A stretch of 64,000 bases of DNA from Dyadobacter sp. Leaf189 (GTDB lineage: Bacteria; Bacteroidota; Bacteroidia; Cytophagales; Spirosomataceae), in the NCBI RefSeq assembly GCF_001424405.1, contig NZ_LMPS01000001.1, positions 927,999-991,998 on the forward strand, in the 5' to 3' direction. Position 1 is the stretch's first letter, and each line of letters begins with the position of its first letter. A program made the position numbers and the translations under genes. The notes below the pieces were generated by a model. The model worked only from the letters and a program-made list of their open reading frames with translations. It had not been told where the DNA came from and searched no databases. Positions 55,204 through 64,000 of this stretch are shown piece after piece.

Positions 55204-57306
55204 ATGAAATTTAAATTAATGGCAATGAGTCTTACTGCTGCAAGCCTGAGCCTGTCCGCGCAGGAAATTACATATCCGCAGACCAAAAAAATAGAACATA
55301 CCGACGAGTACCACGGGACCAAAGTTGCAGACCCTTATCGCTGGCTGGAAGACGACCGCTCTGATGAAACTGCGGCTTGGGTGAAGGCGCAGAATGAGGT
55401 TACTTTCGGGTATTTGAACAAGATCCCATTTAAGGCGAAGATTTTCGCAGATCTTGAAAAAGCATACAATTATCCAAAGTATTCGGCCCCTTCAAAGAAA
55501 GGAGAGTACTTCTATTTCTACAAAAATGATGGTCTGCAAAATCAGGCTGTTTTGTATCGTCAGAAAGGCTTGAATGGAACGCCAGAAGTGGTAATTGATC
55601 CGAACAAGCTTTCAACAGACGGTACTACCAGGCTTGCTGCATTCAGCTTGTCGAAAGATGGCGGGCATGCAGTGGTAGGTTTATCAAAAGGAGGCTCCGA
55701 CTGGCAGGAATATGGCGTAATGGACATGAAAACGCTTTCCATGTTGTCTGACAAGGTGGAATGGGTGAAGGTGTCCGGTGCAGCCTGGCAGGGGAATGGG
55801 TTTTATTATAGCAGATATCCAAAACCGGATGGAAGTGCATTGGCTTCCAAGAATGAAAATCACCAGGTATATTTTCATACTGTGGGCACGCCACAAAGTG
55901 CAGACAGGCTGGTTTACAAAGACAGTAAAAACCCGCAGCGTTTCCATACAGTAGGTACCACCGAAGATGAGCAATATGCGATTCTCAGTATCAGCGATCG
56001 GGGTAAGGGAAAAGATGGGAATGGGGTTTGGGTCTTGAAAAAAGGAGAGACCAAATTCACACCAATCAAGGAAGAAATTACAGATTTCAGCTATGGCGTA
56101 ATCGATAATATAGGTGCTGACTTTTTAATTGAAACCAATGAAGATGCGCCTAATAGCAAGGTAATGTTATTTGAAACAAAGACTGGAAAGTGGAAAGCCA
56201 TTTTGCCGGAAAAACCCGAACCTTTGCAGGGCGCAGGAACAGCGGGAGGAAAGCTTTTCGCAACTTACTCCAAAGATGTGACTACAAGAGCTTACGTATA
56301 TGATCTTTCCGGTAAGCTGGAAAATGAGGTGGCACTGCCTTCTCTTGGATCTGCAAGCGGATTCGGCGGCGAGCGGGGCGATAGCTTTGTTTTTTACACA
56401 TTTACCTCATTCAATTACCCGCCGACCATTTTCAGATACGATATTGCCTCTAAAAAGAGCGAGGTATTCCGCGAGCCGGAAGTTGCATTCAAACCAGCGG
56501 AGTATGAAACAAAACAGGTATTTTATCCCAGCAAAGACGGCACGAAGATCCCCGCATTTATTACCTACAAAAAAGGATTGAAGCTGGATGGTAGTAACCC
56601 GACCATTCTTTACGGGTACGGTGGCTTCAATGTAAGTTTACCCCCTTCATTCAGTCCCACTCGCATTCCTTTCCTGAACCAGGGCGGCGTTTATGTACAA
56701 GCCAATTTGCGTGGCGGAAGTGAGTATGGTGAAAAGTGGCACGAACAAGGAATGAAGCTCAAAAAGCAGAATGTTTTTGACGATTTCATTGCTGCGGCGG
56801 AGTACCTGATCAAAGAAAAATATACCTCACCGGAAAAACTGGCCATTCAGGGTGGTTCTAACGGAGGCTTGCTTGTAGGGGCGGTAATGAACCAGCGGCC
56901 TGAGCTGTTCAAAGTAGCATTTCCGGCAGTGGGAGTAATGGATATGCTGCGGTTTCACAAGTTTACGATTGGCTGGAACTGGATCGCGGATTATGGCAGC
57001 AGCGATAATGCAGACGAGTTCAAAGCACTTTATGCATACTCACCTTTACACAATATCAAAGAAGGCGGAAAATATCCTGCAACAATGATCACTACCGCCG
57101 ACCACGATGACAGGGTAGTGCCCGCGCATTCATTCAAGTACGCCGCCGAGTTGCAGGCAAAAGCTGGCGCTTCATCAGCAAATCCGTTGTTGATCCGCAT
57201 TGACACCAACTCCGGCCACGGCGCCAGCAACACCAAAAAAGCGCTGGAAACACAAGCGGATATCTATGCATTTATGTTCGCGAACATGGGGCTGGTCTGG
57301 AAGTAG
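55204..57306 (+). CDS. Prolyl oligopeptidase family serine peptidase (S9A), secreted
   Basis: A 700-residue peptidase with a short signal peptide (ending LSLSAQ). The N-terminal domain opens with the family phrase DEYHGTKVADPYRWLEDDRS and continues as a seven-bladed propeller. The catalytic domain has YGYGGFNVSLPP, RGGSEYGEKWHEQG, the nucleophile S552 in GGSNGG, the acid in DHDDRV (633-638) and H672 in SGHGA. It cuts after proline in peptides up to about 30 residues long. The triad is complete. It is the last gene of a three-gene plus-strand run with the lipoprotein and the CocE/NonD hydrolase. Confidence 0.96.
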   Translation: MKFKLMAMSLTAASLSLSAQEITYPQTKKIEHTDEYHGTKVADPYRWLEDDRSDETAAWVKAQNEVTFGYLNKIPFKAKIFADLEKAYNYPKYSAPSKKGEYFYFYKNDGLQNQAVLYRQKGLNGTPEVVIDPNKLSTDGTTRLAAFSLSKDGGHAVVGLSKGGSDWQEYGVMDMKTLSMLSDKVEWVKVSGAAWQGNGFYYSRYPKPDGSALASKNENHQVYFHTVGTPQSADRLVYKDSKNPQRFHTVGTTEDEQYAILSISDRGKGKDGNGVWVLKKGETKFTPIKEEITDFSYGVIDNIGADFLIETNEDAPNSKVMLFETKTGKWKAILPEKPEPLQGAGTAGGKLFATYSKDVTTRAYVYDLSGKLENEVALPSLGSASGFGGERGDSFVFYTFTSFNYPPTIFRYDIASKKSEVFREPEVAFKPAEYETKQVFYPSKDGTKIPAFITYKKGLKLDGSNPTILYGYGGFNVSLPPSFSPTRIPFLNQGGVYVQANLRGGSEYGEKWHEQGMKLKKQNVFDDFIAAAEYLIKEKYTSPEKLAIQGGSNGGLLVGAVMNQRPELFKVAFPAVGVMDMLRFHKFTIGWNWIADYGSSDNADEFKALYAYSPLHNIKEGGKYPATMITTADHDDRVVPAHSFKYAAELQAKAGASSANPLLIRIDTNSGHGASNTKKALETQADIYAFMFANMGLVWK

Positions 57307-57385
57307 AGGAGTAGAAATGTAACTGGTTGTTATTTAGTGTCATGATATTCCCATTGAGGGACTACTCTTACTCTATCATGCCATT

Positions 57386-59236
57386 ATGAAAAAACTTTTA
57401 TCGTTCATTCTGCTATTATCTTCTTTTAGTACCTACTCACAAACATTAGAACAGGACAGGCTTGCACTCGTTGCATTTTTCAATGCAGCTGATGGTGAAC
57501 GGTGGTTCTTTCAGCAGCGACCGTCTGATTATCCTGTGTGGCAAGTTCCAGGTAATCCGGGAGACAGCCCCTGCGGTTGGTATGGCGTGGAATGTGAGAA
57601 CAACCGGGTTGTAAGTTTGACTTTAGCAGCTGAGGATCTTTCGGGCACGATTCCAAAAGAAATAGGAAATCTTACCGCATTGAAGTCACTTATTATACCA
57701 GGAGGTGGCGTTTTGGAAGGTCAACGTCCATCTCTGTACGGAACGTTGCCGGCAGAGTTTGCAAATCTGGTCAATTTAGAAACACTTGATCTGCGGAAAA
57801 ACTTTTTTGACCAGGTTAACTCGGATATTATTTTCGACCTCCCTAACTTAAAATCACTATCATTTTCCGCTACCTGGCCAATTCCTGATGAGATAGGCGA
57901 CCTGTCAAACCTGGAAACTTTGGTAATAGATAATGAATATGTCAACAGCTATAAAGCTAATTTGGGAGACTTTCCGATTGGAATATGCAGACTTCCCAAA
58001 CTTACTTCATTAAGTGTGTCCGGTACGCACTTTCAAAGCGCTATTCCCAATGAAATTGGACAAATTACCAGTCTGACTTCGGTGTTTTTGAATGGGGCTG
58101 CTGATATTGGTACAATACCTCCTGGTATCGGCAATCTGTCAAATCTTACATCCCTTCAGATTATTGATCTTCCCGGAGGAAGCGTGATTCCAGATGAGAT
58201 TGGGAATCTGATCAATTTGAGAACCTTAAACCTAACCTTATTGCTCAACTCCGGAGCTATTCCGTCGAGTATCGGGAACTTAGTAAATCTCGAACAATTG
58301 ACTTTATCAGGCAATGGACACACAGGTACAATACCTTCATCCTTCAATCAGTTGACAAAAGTTTCTTCGTTGAGTTTGATTAACAATCATCTTACTGGCC
58401 CAATACCAGATCTTTCGGCAGTGGGCTTTCGTAAAATAGTTGTAAGCGTTAATGATTTTACCTTTGACGGTATAGAAAGCAACGAAACCAGATTCGCTTA
58501 TTATTCAAATCAAAAGAAGATACCCGTAACGAAGAGGAATGGAATATTGTCTGTAAATGCAGGAGGAACACTGTCCAAGAATACTTACAAATGGTACAAC
58601 TTTGGCAGCCTGGTAGAAACCAAAGTCGGAGACAGTACATTCACGCCTGCGGAAACGGGAAATTACCACGTCGAGGTTACAAATTCTGTTGCGACAGGAT
58701 TAACGCTGATCAGCGAAAACGTAGAAAGCTCCCTCCCGGTCACGCTCATTTATTTTAAGGGAAAGCAGGAAAAAGCCAGCAATGTAATATCCTGGAAAAC
58801 TGCTTCCGAAACTGGAAACAAAGGATTCGAAATTGAAAAAAGCTCGGATAGCCGCACATTTGAAAGTGTGGGCTTCATAGACGGGGGAGGAGATAGCAGG
58901 GAAGACAGAAGTTATCATTATACCGACCTCAATCCATTCCGTATTACTTACTACCGCCTGAAACAACTGGACTATGACGGCAGGAGCGATTATTCTAAAA
59001 TAATAATGGTTAAAAACGAGCCGGAATTAAGCGTCTATCCCAACCCGGCACGCGACTATATTACAGTTTCAGGGCTGTCAAAACATGAAGAACTTTCTAT
59101 CTTTAACATGCGTGGTGAACTTGTTTTAAAGCAACAAACAGGGATTTCAAAGCCTGTAAATATCAGCGGCCTGCCTGTTGGTGTTTACACCTTGAAAATA
59201 GGTGACAGAACAAAAAATATGGCGATTTCGAAATAA
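57386..59236 (+). CDS. Leucine-rich-repeat protein with type IX secretion sorting domain
   Basis: A 616-residue surface or released protein. A signal peptide (ending TYSQ) is followed by a plant-like LRR N-cap (ALVAFFNAADGERWFF, then CGWYGVECENNRVVSL) and about ten LRRs of the LSGTIPKEIGNLTALKSL type between 70 and 340. A beta-sandwich region (about 380-530, WKTASETGNKGFEIEKSSD) comes next. The last 80 residues are a type A C-terminal sorting domain (VYPNPARDYITVSG, LPVGVYTLKI) that sends it through the type IX system. It may bind proteins or glycans at the surface; no ligand can be told. Confidence 0.9.
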   Translation: MKKLLSFILLLSSFSTYSQTLEQDRLALVAFFNAADGERWFFQQRPSDYPVWQVPGNPGDSPCGWYGVECENNRVVSLTLAAEDLSGTIPKEIGNLTALKSLIIPGGGVLEGQRPSLYGTLPAEFANLVNLETLDLRKNFFDQVNSDIIFDLPNLKSLSFSATWPIPDEIGDLSNLETLVIDNEYVNSYKANLGDFPIGICRLPKLTSLSVSGTHFQSAIPNEIGQITSLTSVFLNGAADIGTIPPGIGNLSNLTSLQIIDLPGGSVIPDEIGNLINLRTLNLTLLLNSGAIPSSIGNLVNLEQLTLSGNGHTGTIPSSFNQLTKVSSLSLINNHLTGPIPDLSAVGFRKIVVSVNDFTFDGIESNETRFAYYSNQKKIPVTKRNGILSVNAGGTLSKNTYKWYNFGSLVETKVGDSTFTPAETGNYHVEVTNSVATGLTLISENVESSLPVTLIYFKGKQEKASNVISWKTASETGNKGFEIEKSSDSRTFESVGFIDGGGDSREDRSYHYTDLNPFRITYYRLKQLDYDGRSDYSKIIMVKNEPELSVYPNPARDYITVSGLSKHEELSIFNMRGELVLKQQTGISKPVNISGLPVGVYTLKIGDRTKNMAISK

Positions 59237-59257
59237 CTACTAAGGATATTGTCCCTC

Positions 59258-59294
59258 AAAATGGTCTGCTTCATCAAAGGGGCAGGCCATTTTT
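59258..59294 (+). terminator. Terminator after the LRR gene
   Basis: A 15-base stem with three G-T pairs (AAAATGGTCTGCTTC with GGGGCAGGCCATTTT, loop ATCAAA) ends in five Ts, 22 bases after the stop. Confidence 0.82.
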
Positions 59295-59351
59295 ATTAAC
59301 TTCTTAATCTCCCATTAAATCTCAATTTATTTCTACATGCAGGATACAACA

Positions 59352-59432
59352 GGACGGTGTGCATAGCTAAGTTTTCTAATCTTGTGCACCTTTCCAGAGT
59401 AAGAACCGTCCGGTCAAAACCTTTCTGGAAAG
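59352..59432. promoter_or_regulatory. Nested inverted repeats upstream of the rhamnose genes
   Basis: CTTTCCAGA (59390-59398) and TCTGGAAAG (59424-59432) are a perfect 9-base inverted repeat. GGACGGT (59352-59358) and ACCGTCC (59405-59411) form a second, interleaved one. Both lie 43-120 bases before the aldolase/dehydrogenase start. They are candidate operators for the GntR-type regulator or competing leader structures. Confidence 0.4.
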
Positions 59433-59474
59433 TGCTATTCACCTCAAATCGACAAAATAATTAACATAAAATAT

Positions 59475-61598
59475 ATGAGCAGTTCTAAAGTGAGCCAGTA
59501 TCGGTATGTAAGCTATTTGTGGGATGATGAAAAAGCAGCTTCGCTCGGCGATGACCAGGTGGCGCTTCTTCTGTACCGTTCCAACCTGTTGGGAGCAGAC
59601 CTCCGGCTAACCAATTATGCTGGTGGTAACACAAGCTGTAAAACCATTGAAAAAGATCCTCTTACAGGCAATCCGGTAGAGGTAATGTGGATCAAAGGCT
59701 CAGGTGGCGATATAGGTACATTGACAAGAAGCGGGCTGGCTGGTCTGTATGTCGACAGGTTGCATAGTCTTAAAAATATATACAGAGGTCTTGAATTCGA
59801 AGACGAGATGGTGGAGCTTTTTAACCATTGTATCTATGATCTTAAATCAAAAGCGCCTTCCATCGATACGCCGCTGCACGGCCTTCTTCCATTCAAACAC
59901 ATTGACCATCTTCACCCCGATGCATTGATCGCGATCGCTGCTTCAAAAGAGGGCGAGGCGATTACAAAAGAGCTTTTCAATGGCGAACTGGCGTGGGTAC
60001 CCTGGCAGCGTCCGGGCTTCGATCTTGGATTGAAGCTGGAGCAGGCACTGGCTGAAAATCCGGGTATACGCGGCATCGTTCTGGGCGGACATGGTTTGTT
60101 TACCTGGGGAGATACTGCTTACGAATCTTACATCAATACATTAGATACGATCGAAAGAGCTTCTGAATACCTGAATGAGAACTATGGCAAAAGCCGCCCG
60201 GTTTTCGGAGGACAGAAACTCCAGAGCGAACCACAGGAGCGCCGTACGGAGATTGCAGGTAAACTAGCCCCTTATCTTCGCGGACTGGCTTCTGAAAAGC
60301 AGGCGATGATCGGCCACTTTACCGACGATGAGCGTGTGCTGGAATATATCGCCAGCAATGATCTTGATAAACTGGCGCCACTTGGTACCAGCTGTCCCGA
60401 CCACTTCCTTCGGACGAAAATCCGCCCGTTGGTACTGGATCTTCCATTGGAAAAGCTGGCGGCCGCAGATCAGGAGATACTTGATCACATCCGTCCGCAA
60501 TTTGAAGCTTACCGTGCCGATTACCAGGCTTATTACGATCGCTGCAAGCACGATAACAGTCCGGCAGTACGTGACCCGAACCCGGTGATTATTTTACTGC
60601 CAGGTGTAGGAATGTTTTCTTTTGCCAAAGACAAACAAACTGCCCGCGTTGCCGCTGAGTTTTATATCAATGCAATAAATGTAATGAAAGGCGCTGAGGC
60701 GATTTCTTCTTACGTTTCACTTCCTGAGCAAGAGGCTTTTGACATTGAATACTGGTTGCTGGAAGAGGCGAAACTGCAGCGTATGCCAAAAGAGAAATCG
60801 GTGTCGCGCAAAGTGGCGTTTGTTACCGGGGGATCAGGCGGTATTGGAAAAGCGATTGCACAAAAACTGTTGCAGGAAGGAGCCTGCGTTGTGATTTCAG
60901 ATATCGATGAAAACGCATTGGCAGAAACCAAAGCAGAGTTTGACGCGAAATTCGGTAAAGACTTCTCTGATACTACCATCGCCAACGTGCTTGATGAAGA
61001 GCAGATCAAAGCTGCATTGCACGCGACCAAGTTGAAATACGGCGGGGTCGATATCGTGGTAAACTGCGCAGGACTTTCTATTTCAAAACCACTTGCCGAG
61101 ACTACTATCAAAGATTACGATATCCTGCAGGATGTTTTGGTGAAAGGCCAGTTTCTGGTTTCGCAGGAATCAGTTGCAATTATGCGTCAGCAAGGGTTGG
61201 GAGGAGATATTGTCAACATTGCAAGTAAGAACGGGATTGTTTCCGGTCCAAATAATGTGGCTTATGGAACCGCCAAAGCGGCTCAGCAACATATGTCGCG
61301 CCTGCTGGCAGCTGAGCTGGGCCCGGACAAGATCCGAGTGAATGTAGTTAACCCTGATGCGGTAATTGCAGGAAGCAAGATCTGGGAAAGCGGCTGGGCA
61401 GCTGGTCGTGCGAAGGCTTACGGTATCAAAGTGGAAGAACTTCCGGCATATTATGCCAAGAGAACTGTTTTGAATGCAGAGATCCACACCGAGGACATTG
61501 CTAATGGTGTGTACATTTTCGTGAGCGGATTGCTTAGCAAAAGCACCGGAAATGTGATCAATGTGGACGGTGGGGTACCTGCTGCATTCCTGAGATAA
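59475..61598 (+). CDS. rhaEW: Bifunctional rhamnulose-1-phosphate aldolase / lactaldehyde-type dehydrogenase
   Basis: A 707-residue fusion. Residues 1-430 are a class II aldolase with GGNTSCKT near 55, the metal-binding HIDHLHPD region near 145 and LGGHGLFTWG near 200. Residues 445-707 are a short-chain dehydrogenase: TGGSGGIG at 451-458, NCAGLS, catalytic Y597-x3-K601 in AYGTAKA. Known relatives cleave L-rhamnulose-1-phosphate to dihydroxyacetone phosphate and L-lactaldehyde and then oxidise the lactaldehyde to lactate. Order and length match that family. It heads the rhamnose operon, with the isomerase next, and ends in its own terminator, so the isomerase may be read at a lower level. Confidence 0.93.
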   Translation: MSSSKVSQYRYVSYLWDDEKAASLGDDQVALLLYRSNLLGADLRLTNYAGGNTSCKTIEKDPLTGNPVEVMWIKGSGGDIGTLTRSGLAGLYVDRLHSLKNIYRGLEFEDEMVELFNHCIYDLKSKAPSIDTPLHGLLPFKHIDHLHPDALIAIAASKEGEAITKELFNGELAWVPWQRPGFDLGLKLEQALAENPGIRGIVLGGHGLFTWGDTAYESYINTLDTIERASEYLNENYGKSRPVFGGQKLQSEPQERRTEIAGKLAPYLRGLASEKQAMIGHFTDDERVLEYIASNDLDKLAPLGTSCPDHFLRTKIRPLVLDLPLEKLAAADQEILDHIRPQFEAYRADYQAYYDRCKHDNSPAVRDPNPVIILLPGVGMFSFAKDKQTARVAAEFYINAINVMKGAEAISSYVSLPEQEAFDIEYWLLEEAKLQRMPKEKSVSRKVAFVTGGSGGIGKAIAQKLLQEGACVVISDIDENALAETKAEFDAKFGKDFSDTTIANVLDEEQIKAALHATKLKYGGVDIVVNCAGLSISKPLAETTIKDYDILQDVLVKGQFLVSQESVAIMRQQGLGGDIVNIASKNGIVSGPNNVAYGTAKAAQQHMSRLLAAELGPDKIRVNVVNPDAVIAGSKIWESGWAAGRAKAYGIKVEELPAYYAKRTVLNAEIHTEDIANGVYIFVSGLLSKSTGNVINVDGGVPAAFLR

Positions 61599-61614
61599 AA
61601 TTGAGTGAAATGCG

Positions 61615-61641
61615 CCGGGGCCGAGAAGCCCCGGTTTTTTT
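61615..61641 (+). terminator. Terminator between the aldolase/dehydrogenase and isomerase genes
   Basis: A GC-rich 7-base stem CCGGGGC/GCCCCGG with loop CGAGAA is followed by seven Ts, 17 bases after the stop and 24 bases before the isomerase start. Confidence 0.88.
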
Positions 61642-61664
61642 GTTCCATATAAAAGCGCTTATCC

Positions 61665-62948
61665 ATGAGAATTGAACAATATCAGATCGACGAGCACAAC
61701 GACAGCTTGCTTGCAAAGCACGATAATCAGCTGGCGTACACAAAAAACATACTCGCTGAGGAAGGGATTAATGCAGGCGAAGTAGTAAAGGCATTATCCG
61801 ATTTTCAGGTAGCTATACCAAGCTGGGCTTTGGGCACCGGGGGAACGCGTTTCGGCCGCTTTTCAGGTGTTGGAGAGCCGCGTTCTTTGGAGGAGAAAAT
61901 AGAGGATGTGGGCTTGCTGCATACATTAAACCGTTCAAGTGGATCCATTTCGCTGCACATTCCCTGGGATATACCTGAAAGAGCACAATCCATAATGGAC
62001 CTGGCTTCTTCCGTTAACCTCAAATTTGACGCTGTCAATTCCAATACATTTCAGGATCAGAAAAACCAGGAGCTTTCCTATAAGTTCGGTTCGCTCTCGC
62101 ATGTAGACCCGAAAGTGCGGAAACAAGCTGTTGAACACAACATTGAAGTAATTAGGTATGGCAAAGAATTAGGTTCAAAAGCGCTGTCGATCTGGCTTTC
62201 TGACGGGTCTACCTTTCCTGGACAATCCAACTTTGTGCAATCTTTCCAGAATACACTTGAATCTTTGCAGGAAATATACACTGCATTGCCCGACGACTGG
62301 AAGGTATATGTGGAATACAAAGCTTACGAGCCTAATTTTTATTCAACCGTAATCCAGGACTGGGGCAGCTCGCTTCTTTTCTGCCAGAAACTGGGCCCAA
62401 AAGCCGATGTACTGGTCGATCTGGGGCACCATCTGCCGAATGCAAATATCGAACAGATCGTTGCTACGCTGATGATGGAGGGTCGCCTGGCAGGTTTCCA
62501 TTTCAACGATTCCAAGTACGGCGATGACGATCTGACTGTGGGCAGCATTCGCCCATATCAATTGTTCCTGATTTTCGTAGAACTCGTGGCAGGAATGCAG
62601 CGCGCTAACCGTGCTGCGGATACGTATGCCTGGATGATCGACGCGAGCCACAATGTGAAAGATCCACTTGAAGACCTGCTGCAATCGGTAGAAGCGATCC
62701 TGATCGCGCAAGCACAGGCGTTGCTGGTTGACCGCAGCAAGCTGGAACAGGCAAGAATGGAAAACGACGTTGTACTCGCCCAGCAGATCCTGCAAAACGC
62801 ATTCAGAACGGACGTAAGGCCACTGGTCCGCGAATCAATGCGTCAGAACGGCGGCGCCCTCGATCCGATCGGTTTGTTCAGGAATTTGAATGTAAGAAAT
62901 GAATTAATGAACGAAAGAGGTAAACTGACCGTAGCGACGGGGTTGTAA
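61665..62948 (+). CDS. rhaI: L-rhamnose isomerase, RhaI type
   Basis: A 427-residue TIM-barrel isomerase that converts L-rhamnose to L-rhamnulose. It belongs to the Pseudomonas/Gram-positive-like RhaI group rather than the E. coli RhaA group. Metal-site segments are WKVYVEYKAYEP (Glu), VLVDLGHHLPNAN (Asp and His) and GFHFNDSKYGDDDL (Asp). It is complete and cytoplasmic. It follows the aldolase/dehydrogenase gene by 66 bases across a strong terminator, so readthrough or an internal promoter is needed. No rhamnulokinase or rhamnose permease gene is in the window; they may lie further away. Confidence 0.94.
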   Translation: MRIEQYQIDEHNDSLLAKHDNQLAYTKNILAEEGINAGEVVKALSDFQVAIPSWALGTGGTRFGRFSGVGEPRSLEEKIEDVGLLHTLNRSSGSISLHIPWDIPERAQSIMDLASSVNLKFDAVNSNTFQDQKNQELSYKFGSLSHVDPKVRKQAVEHNIEVIRYGKELGSKALSIWLSDGSTFPGQSNFVQSFQNTLESLQEIYTALPDDWKVYVEYKAYEPNFYSTVIQDWGSSLLFCQKLGPKADVLVDLGHHLPNANIEQIVATLMMEGRLAGFHFNDSKYGDDDLTVGSIRPYQLFLIFVELVAGMQRANRAADTYAWMIDASHNVKDPLEDLLQSVEAILIAQAQALLVDRSKLEQARMENDVVLAQQILQNAFRTDVRPLVRESMRQNGGALDPIGLFRNLNVRNELMNERGKLTVATGL

Positions 62949-62967
62949 GTTTTCAGCTGAGTTTTTT

Positions 62968-63096
62968 GTCACCCTGAGCGGACCGGGCCGCCGGGCGGTC
63001 GAAGTGCATGCCCTTCGAATAGCTTTTGTGCCTGCCCTTCGACTGCGCTCAGGGTGACAAGTCTTCTGCTTTGTCACCCTGAGCGCAGTCGAAGGG
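62968..63096. repeat. Palindromic dispersed repeat, copies B and C
   Basis: Copy B (62968-63058) begins GTCACCCTGAGCGG and ends CGCTCAGGGTGAC. Its first 35 bases are the exact reverse complement of 3541-3575. Copy C (63073-63096) is a half unit, GTCACCCTGAGCGCAGTCGAAGGG. They lie between the convergent stops of the isomerase and the GntR-type regulator, again in an intergenic 3' position. Confidence 0.85.
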
Positions 63097-63099
63097 ACC

Positions 63100-64000
63100 T
63101 CAAAGCGACTTTCTCTTAATCAACGTAAACGGATTTTTAATCACCGCTCTTTTATTCTCATTAATCAGCTCGGCGGCAGTTCTTCCCATTTGCTCATGAT
63201 CAGTTGAAATGGTGGTGATACCGTCCAGGAGAATTTCTTTCAATGGGGTTTCATTGTAAGAGATGATCCCGATGTCTTTTCCGACTGTCAACTGCTGCTC
63301 GCGCGATTTCTTGATCAGGTTAACCAGGTCATTTTCTTCTATTACCACATACGCAGTATCTTTCACAGCCTTGTTATCCTCATGAAAATCGTACATGATC
63401 TCATGCTGGAATTCATGCTGGATACAAAAAATCCGGAATCCTTTGATGATTTCTTTCGGATAGCGGATCAGGGTTGGGAAGATCAGTACCAGCTTTTTAT
63501 AGACTTTGAGCAAGTCTACCGCTTCATTCAGCGCCAGTACAATATCTTTCTCAAAGTTCTGGTATACAGACGAATGCTTTTTGCTGTTTAGTTCCAAATC
63601 CCTGTCAAGTAATATCAGCTTCTCCGGCGGGATCATTTTAAGTGTTTCAATGGCATCTTCTGCTTTTTCGTAGAAATGCGGCATGATCACGTAATAGTCG
63701 TACTCTCCCAAGCTGTTCTTGATCAGGTTCCGGAAAATGTTTGCATTGGAATGGTGGATATGCAGATCCACATTTACGTTCTTTCCCAGATTTTCAACAA
63801 ATGCATTATAGACCTGCTTTTTGTAGTTGCTAATCTTGTTGAATACCAGTAAAATCCGGACTGATGTTTCAATGTCAACGCGATTGATGAAATATCCTTT
63901 TCCGCGAACCGAGATCAGTACCCCGTCTTTGATCAGGTGTTTGTAAGCTTTTTCAACAGTATCCCGCGAGAGCAGGTATTCCTCGCTGAGCTGGTTAATG
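63100..64000 (-). CDS. GntR-type regulator with LacI-like ligand domain, 5'-truncated
   Basis: The frame is open to the window end, so the start is missing; about 300 residues are seen. The end of a GntR winged helix is visible (SRDTVEKAYKHLIKDGVLISV, named as one segment, then RGKGYFI). A periplasmic-binding-like domain follows (VRILLVFNKISNYKKQVYNAF, then DYYVIMPHF, DIGIISYNETPL and TISTDHEQMGRTAAELI), as in LacI-type regulators. The GTG at 63771 is internal, not a start. Facing the rhamnose genes, it is probably their sugar-responsive repressor or activator; the ligand is inferred from context. Confidence 0.88.
   Translation of the reverse strand, partial: INQLSEEYLLSRDTVEKAYKHLIKDGVLISVRGKGYFINRVDIETSVRILLVFNKISNYKKQVYNAFVENLGKNVNVDLHIHHSNANIFRNLIKNSLGEYDYYVIMPHFYEKAEDAIETLKMIPPEKLILLDRDLELNSKKHSSVYQNFEKDIVLALNEAVDLLKVYKKLVLIFPTLIRYPKEIIKGFRIFCIQHEFQHEIMYDFHEDNKAVKDTAYVVIEENDLVNLIKKSREQQLTVGKDIGIISYNETPLKEILLDGITTISTDHEQMGRTAAELINENKRAVIKNPFTLIKRKSL

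Overview
The window looks like chromosome from a Bacteroidota bacterium of the Cytophagales/Dyadobacter kind. The evidence is a type IX secretion C-terminal sorting domain, Wzi/Wza/Wzz capsule proteins, an EpsG-type polymerase, Fur next to purA, a DUF1080 protein, several upstream sites resembling the Bacteroidota -7 box TAnnTTTG, and few Shine-Dalgarno sites. The genus is inferred from protein style, not from a search. No phage, insertion sequence or CRISPR array was seen.

Layout. (1) 1-6.6 kb is housekeeping: the 3' part of a RelA/SpoT synthetase, a Fur-family repressor, purA and an SNF2-type helicase. (2) 6.8-20.9 kb is a nitrate assimilation locus in two divergent arms. The minus arm is nirB, nirD, a NarX-like sensor kinase and a LuxR-type response regulator. 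The plus arm is cobA (siroheme), an outer-membrane porin, a NarK-type transporter, a 1177-residue nitrate reductase fused to its own FAD/NAD(P)H and [2Fe-2S] electron-input modules, and a nitrite-reductase-like protein ending in rubredoxin. Together they cover nitrate entry, reduction to nitrite and then ammonium, the siroheme cofactor, and nitrate sensing. (3) 20.9-27.9 kb holds tRNA-Leu(UAA), tRNA-Gly(GCC), a TerC-family membrane protein, a large UPF1-like helicase, a secreted DUF1080 protein and a HIT protein.

(4) 27.9-50.4 kb is an exopolysaccharide cluster, almost all on the minus strand: wza- and wzz-like export genes, six glycosyltransferases, an EpsG-like polymerase, two secreted beta-helix proteins, a UDP-sugar epimerase, a phosphoglycosyl transferase that starts the lipid-linked unit, and three tandem Wzi-like outer-membrane proteins. 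No Wzx flippase and no tyrosine autokinase are present. (5) 50.5-59.3 kb: aspS, then a plus-strand run of a lipoprotein and two secreted serine hydrolases (CocE/NonD type and prolyl oligopeptidase), then a leucine-rich-repeat protein exported by type IX secretion. (6) 59.5-64 kb is L-rhamnose catabolism: a bifunctional aldolase/dehydrogenase, a RhaI-type isomerase and, facing them, a GntR-type regulator with a LacI-like sensor domain that runs off the window.

The most unusual items are the nitrate reductase fusion with its rubredoxin-tailed partner, the NarX-like sensor tied to assimilation genes, the triplicated Wzi genes, a palindromic repeat found in opposite orientation about 59 kb apart, and several inverted repeats in operon leaders.
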